Shown here piece after piece: positions 21,629-23,600 of a DNA stretch of 23,600 nt. The stretch is from JANRKG01 sp033763635 (lineage in GTDB: Bacteria; Cyanobacteriota; Cyanobacteriia; GCF-001939115): NCBI GenBank assembly GCA_033763635.1, contig JANRKG010000297.1, positions 1 through 23,600 on the forward strand. Reading direction: 5' to 3'. The notes under the pieces were generated by a model. The model made no database searches, was not told where the DNA came from, and saw nothing but the letters and a program-made list of their open reading frames with translations. Every line of letters begins with the position of its first letter. The stretch's first letter is position 1. The position numbers and the translations under genes are program-made.

Positions 21629-23266
21629 ATGATGATTGATGCCCGATCGCTCTCCCCGGATGAAGTCTTTGAGGCGCATGTTTGTATTGTGGGGGCGGGG
21701 CCTGCCGGAATTACGTTGGCACGGGAGTTCATGAACCAGAACTTCCAGGTCTGTTTGCTTGAAAGTGGCGGCCTGGAATACGATCCCGAAACTCAGTCCC
21801 TCTGTGAAGGAACTGTGGTGGGAGATCCCTACCCGGAAGTCCAGTCCACCCGTCGCCGTCAATTGGGTGGTACTTCCCATGCTTGGGAAGGTCCAAGTGG
21901 ATATGGTCAGTATGGATGGCGCTGTCTTCCTCTGGATGAGATTGACTTTGAGCAACGGGACTGGTTGCCTTACAGTGGTTGGCCGTTTAAGAAAGCTGAT
22001 TTAGTGCCCTTTTACGAACGTGCCCAACAGGTTTGCCAAATTGGTCCTTTCGCTTATAACGTGGAAGATTGGGAGACGGGGCGGGCGGTACGGTTGCCTT
22101 TCAAAGGCGATCGGGTAACGACTTCCATGAGCCAGTACGGTCTGCGAGATCCCTTTACGACGGAATATCGAGAAGACCTGAAGCAAGCTTCCAACATCAC
22201 CACGATTCTTTATGGGAATGTGGTGGAGATTGAAACCGATGAGACGGCTCAAACGGTGACTCGTTTGCGAGTTGTCTGCTTGCAGGGACGGCAGTTTTGG
22301 GTGTCCGCCAAACTTTTTGTGCTGGCAACGGGTGGGATGGAGAATGCTCGGTTGCTGCTCCTCTCGAATCAACGCCAACCCGCCGGATTGGGCAATCAAC
22401 AGGATGTGGTGGGTCGATACTTTATGGACCGTCCCATTCTCAGTTTGAAACTGATTCCCTCCAGCCCTCAAATCTTGCAACAAACTGATTTATATGACAT
22501 TTACTCCGTTCGGGGTGTGCCGGTGATGGCAAGGGTGAAACTGACGGAGGAAACGATGCGCCGTGAGCAACTCATGAACAATGGTGCTCAAATCTTTCCC
22601 AGAGCATGGGAACATCAGCGTCAGGCGATCAATTCTCTGAAGTCCCTCGTAACTGCTTTGCGCCAGGGGCAGGTTCCCGCAGAACTTGCGAAAGCCCTGC
22701 AAGTGATCCTCCAGGGAAGTGACTATATTGCAGCCGCAGCTTTTTGGGCGATGGTGCGGAAGTTGCCGCCTTTGCGGCGCGGAGACTGGTCCTACCTGCC
22801 CTTCGAAAAGCAACGGTTCTCCCAGTTCGAACTCTTTTACCAAATTGAGCAAGCCCCTGACCCGAACAACCGAATTACCTTAAGTCGGGAGCGCGATCGT
22901 CTGGGGTTAAACAAGACGGAGATTCACTGGCAACTGAATGCGATCGATGTCGATCACATTGTCAGAATTCAAGAGATTTGGGCGGAGGAGTTTGCGCGTT
23001 CAGGGTTGGGTGAATTGCAATTTGCCCGTCGGAAAGAAGACTTTCAGTATGAGAAACCTGCGATGCACCACCATCTAGGGGCTACACGGATGCATCCCGA
23101 TCCTAAACAGGGAGTGGTGGATGCCAATTGTCAGGTTCACGGTATTCACAACTTATTTATTGCAGGGTGTTCTGTATTTCCGACCTCTGGGTATGCCAAC
23201 CCCACCCTCACCATGATTGCCCTCTCCCTGAAACTCGCTGACCACCTAAAAACGCGCCTGAGTTGA
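21629..23266 (+). CDS. GMC-family FAD-dependent oxidoreductase
   Basis: 545 aa, a normal length for the family. The FAD dinucleotide-binding motif VGAGPAG (21-27) sits near the N terminus with LLESGG about 20 residues later, then the conserved RRRQLGGTSHAWEG (75-88). The C-terminal GMC half has HHLGATRMH (481-489), IAGCSVFPTSGYANPTLT (511-528) with Asn524, and the final helix. The His in the MHHHLGATR segment is the expected catalytic base region. Family members oxidise alcohols, sugars or choline. This branch resembles sugar or polyol dehydrogenases, but the substrate cannot be named. There is no signal peptide, so it probably acts in the cytoplasm or at the membrane face. GGAG lies 10 nt before the double ATG. 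Its tie to the glycan locus is unproven, though sugar oxidation would fit. Confidence 0.88.
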   Translation: MMIDARSLSPDEVFEAHVCIVGAGPAGITLAREFMNQNFQVCLLESGGLEYDPETQSLCEGTVVGDPYPEVQSTRRRQLGGTSHAWEGPSGYGQYGWRCLPLDEIDFEQRDWLPYSGWPFKKADLVPFYERAQQVCQIGPFAYNVEDWETGRAVRLPFKGDRVTTSMSQYGLRDPFTTEYREDLKQASNITTILYGNVVEIETDETAQTVTRLRVVCLQGRQFWVSAKLFVLATGGMENARLLLLSNQRQPAGLGNQQDVVGRYFMDRPILSLKLIPSSPQILQQTDLYDIYSVRGVPVMARVKLTEETMRREQLMNNGAQIFPRAWEHQRQAINSLKSLVTALRQGQVPAELAKALQVILQGSDYIAAAAFWAMVRKLPPLRRGDWSYLPFEKQRFSQFELFYQIEQAPDPNNRITLSRERDRLGLNKTEIHWQLNAIDVDHIVRIQEIWAEEFARSGLGELQFARRKEDFQYEKPAMHHHLGATRMHPDPKQGVVDANCQVHGIHNLFIAGCSVFPTSGYANPTLTMIALSLKLADHLKTRLS

Positions 23267-23600
23267 TATTTGCAACCCTCAGTTTTCAGAGTTTAGAGAA
23301 CCAAACGGTACGAAGTACGCAAAGAGATAACAACAAAGAGAAAAGTTTCAAGGGAAGGGTGAACAGGGAGACCATTCTTTAAATATCCGTGAAATTCATG
23401 AAGAAAGTGGCAAGAGTTGCTCCAACGTATCCTGAAGAATCGACAATGTTACGTAGAAGTGATATTCTCTTTTCTTAAGTAATATGAATGATTGACTTCT
23501 AGACCTCTACACTTTCAAGGCTCTATTTTGATGATTTATCAAATGGGCTATTAAATTTCCTTAATTTTACAGCCCATTTGATTCTAAATTATTGATTCTA
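23267..23600. other. Intergenic region at the right edge
   Basis: 334 nt. It is AT-rich towards the end and carries a 12-bp hairpin (see the separate entry). A 26-codon ATG frame at 23398-23478 has no SD and is not called. No other gene, RNA or repeat was recognised, and the next gene lies outside the window. Confidence 0.45.
23538..23582. repeat. 12-bp perfect inverted repeat
   Basis: Arms atcaaatgggct (23538-23549) and agcccatttgat (23571-23582) surround a 21-nt AT-rich loop. There is no T-run on the plus strand. It could be a bidirectional terminator for the GMC gene and a gene beyond the edge, or a palindromic repeat element. Confidence 0.5.

Overview
The window looks like chromosomal DNA of a cyanobacterium, probably a filamentous or Leptolyngbya-like type. 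Three things point there: the HIP1 octamer GCGATCGC (for example at 2251, 2809, 7270 and 18401) with many partial GATCG sites, a GlcF-type glycolate oxidase subunit (photorespiration), and cyanobacterial gene styles such as a membrane-anchored Ser/Thr kinase with an extra C-terminal module. The genus is inference. No tRNA, rRNA, CRISPR array, transposase or phage gene was recognised.

Layout. (1) 1-1110 is the 3' part of glcF, facing a small minus-strand ORF. (2) 1645-4708 holds a GT2-GtrA glycosyltransferase, a minus-strand proline-rich disordered protein and a DUF218/YdcF-like membrane protein. (3) 5239-8951 is a compact rfbC-rfbD-rfbA-rfbB operon, the complete set for making dTDP-L-rhamnose from glucose-1-phosphate. 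(4) 9118-12375 encodes a 1085-residue protein that appears to join a GT-C-like multi-span membrane half to a beta-sandwich and an (alpha/alpha)6 glycosidase-like half. It is followed by a 61-residue membrane peptide. (5) 12709-19279, on the minus strand and read from right to left, carries a Wza-like export protein, a Wzc-like co-polymerase/BY-kinase, a previously easy-to-miss 54-codon ORF, a WecG/TagA (GT26) glycosyltransferase and a Wzy/O-antigen-ligase-like protein. (6) 19683-23266, on the plus strand, carries a divergent Ser/Thr kinase and a GMC oxidoreductase.

Together regions 2 to 5 form an exopolysaccharide or surface-glycan locus of the Wzx/Wzy type. It has a nucleotide-sugar supply (Rfb), glycosyltransferases (GT2, GT26), a candidate polymerase (Wzy), and chain-length control with export (Wzc, Wza). 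No Wzx flippase and no priming phosphoglycosyltransferase lie in the window, so the locus is incomplete here. The kinase shares the intergenic control region with wza and could link export to signalling (inference).

The best candidate for something undescribed is the GT-C plus glycosidase-like fusion at 9118-12375. Second-tier signals are two pairs of near-identical 14-bp direct repeats in the wza/kinase divergent region, in-frame 12-bp tandem repeats near the N termini of two genes of the same locus, G/C homopolymer tracts of 7-8 nt in several locus genes, and two stacked small ORFs that overlap the kinase start.
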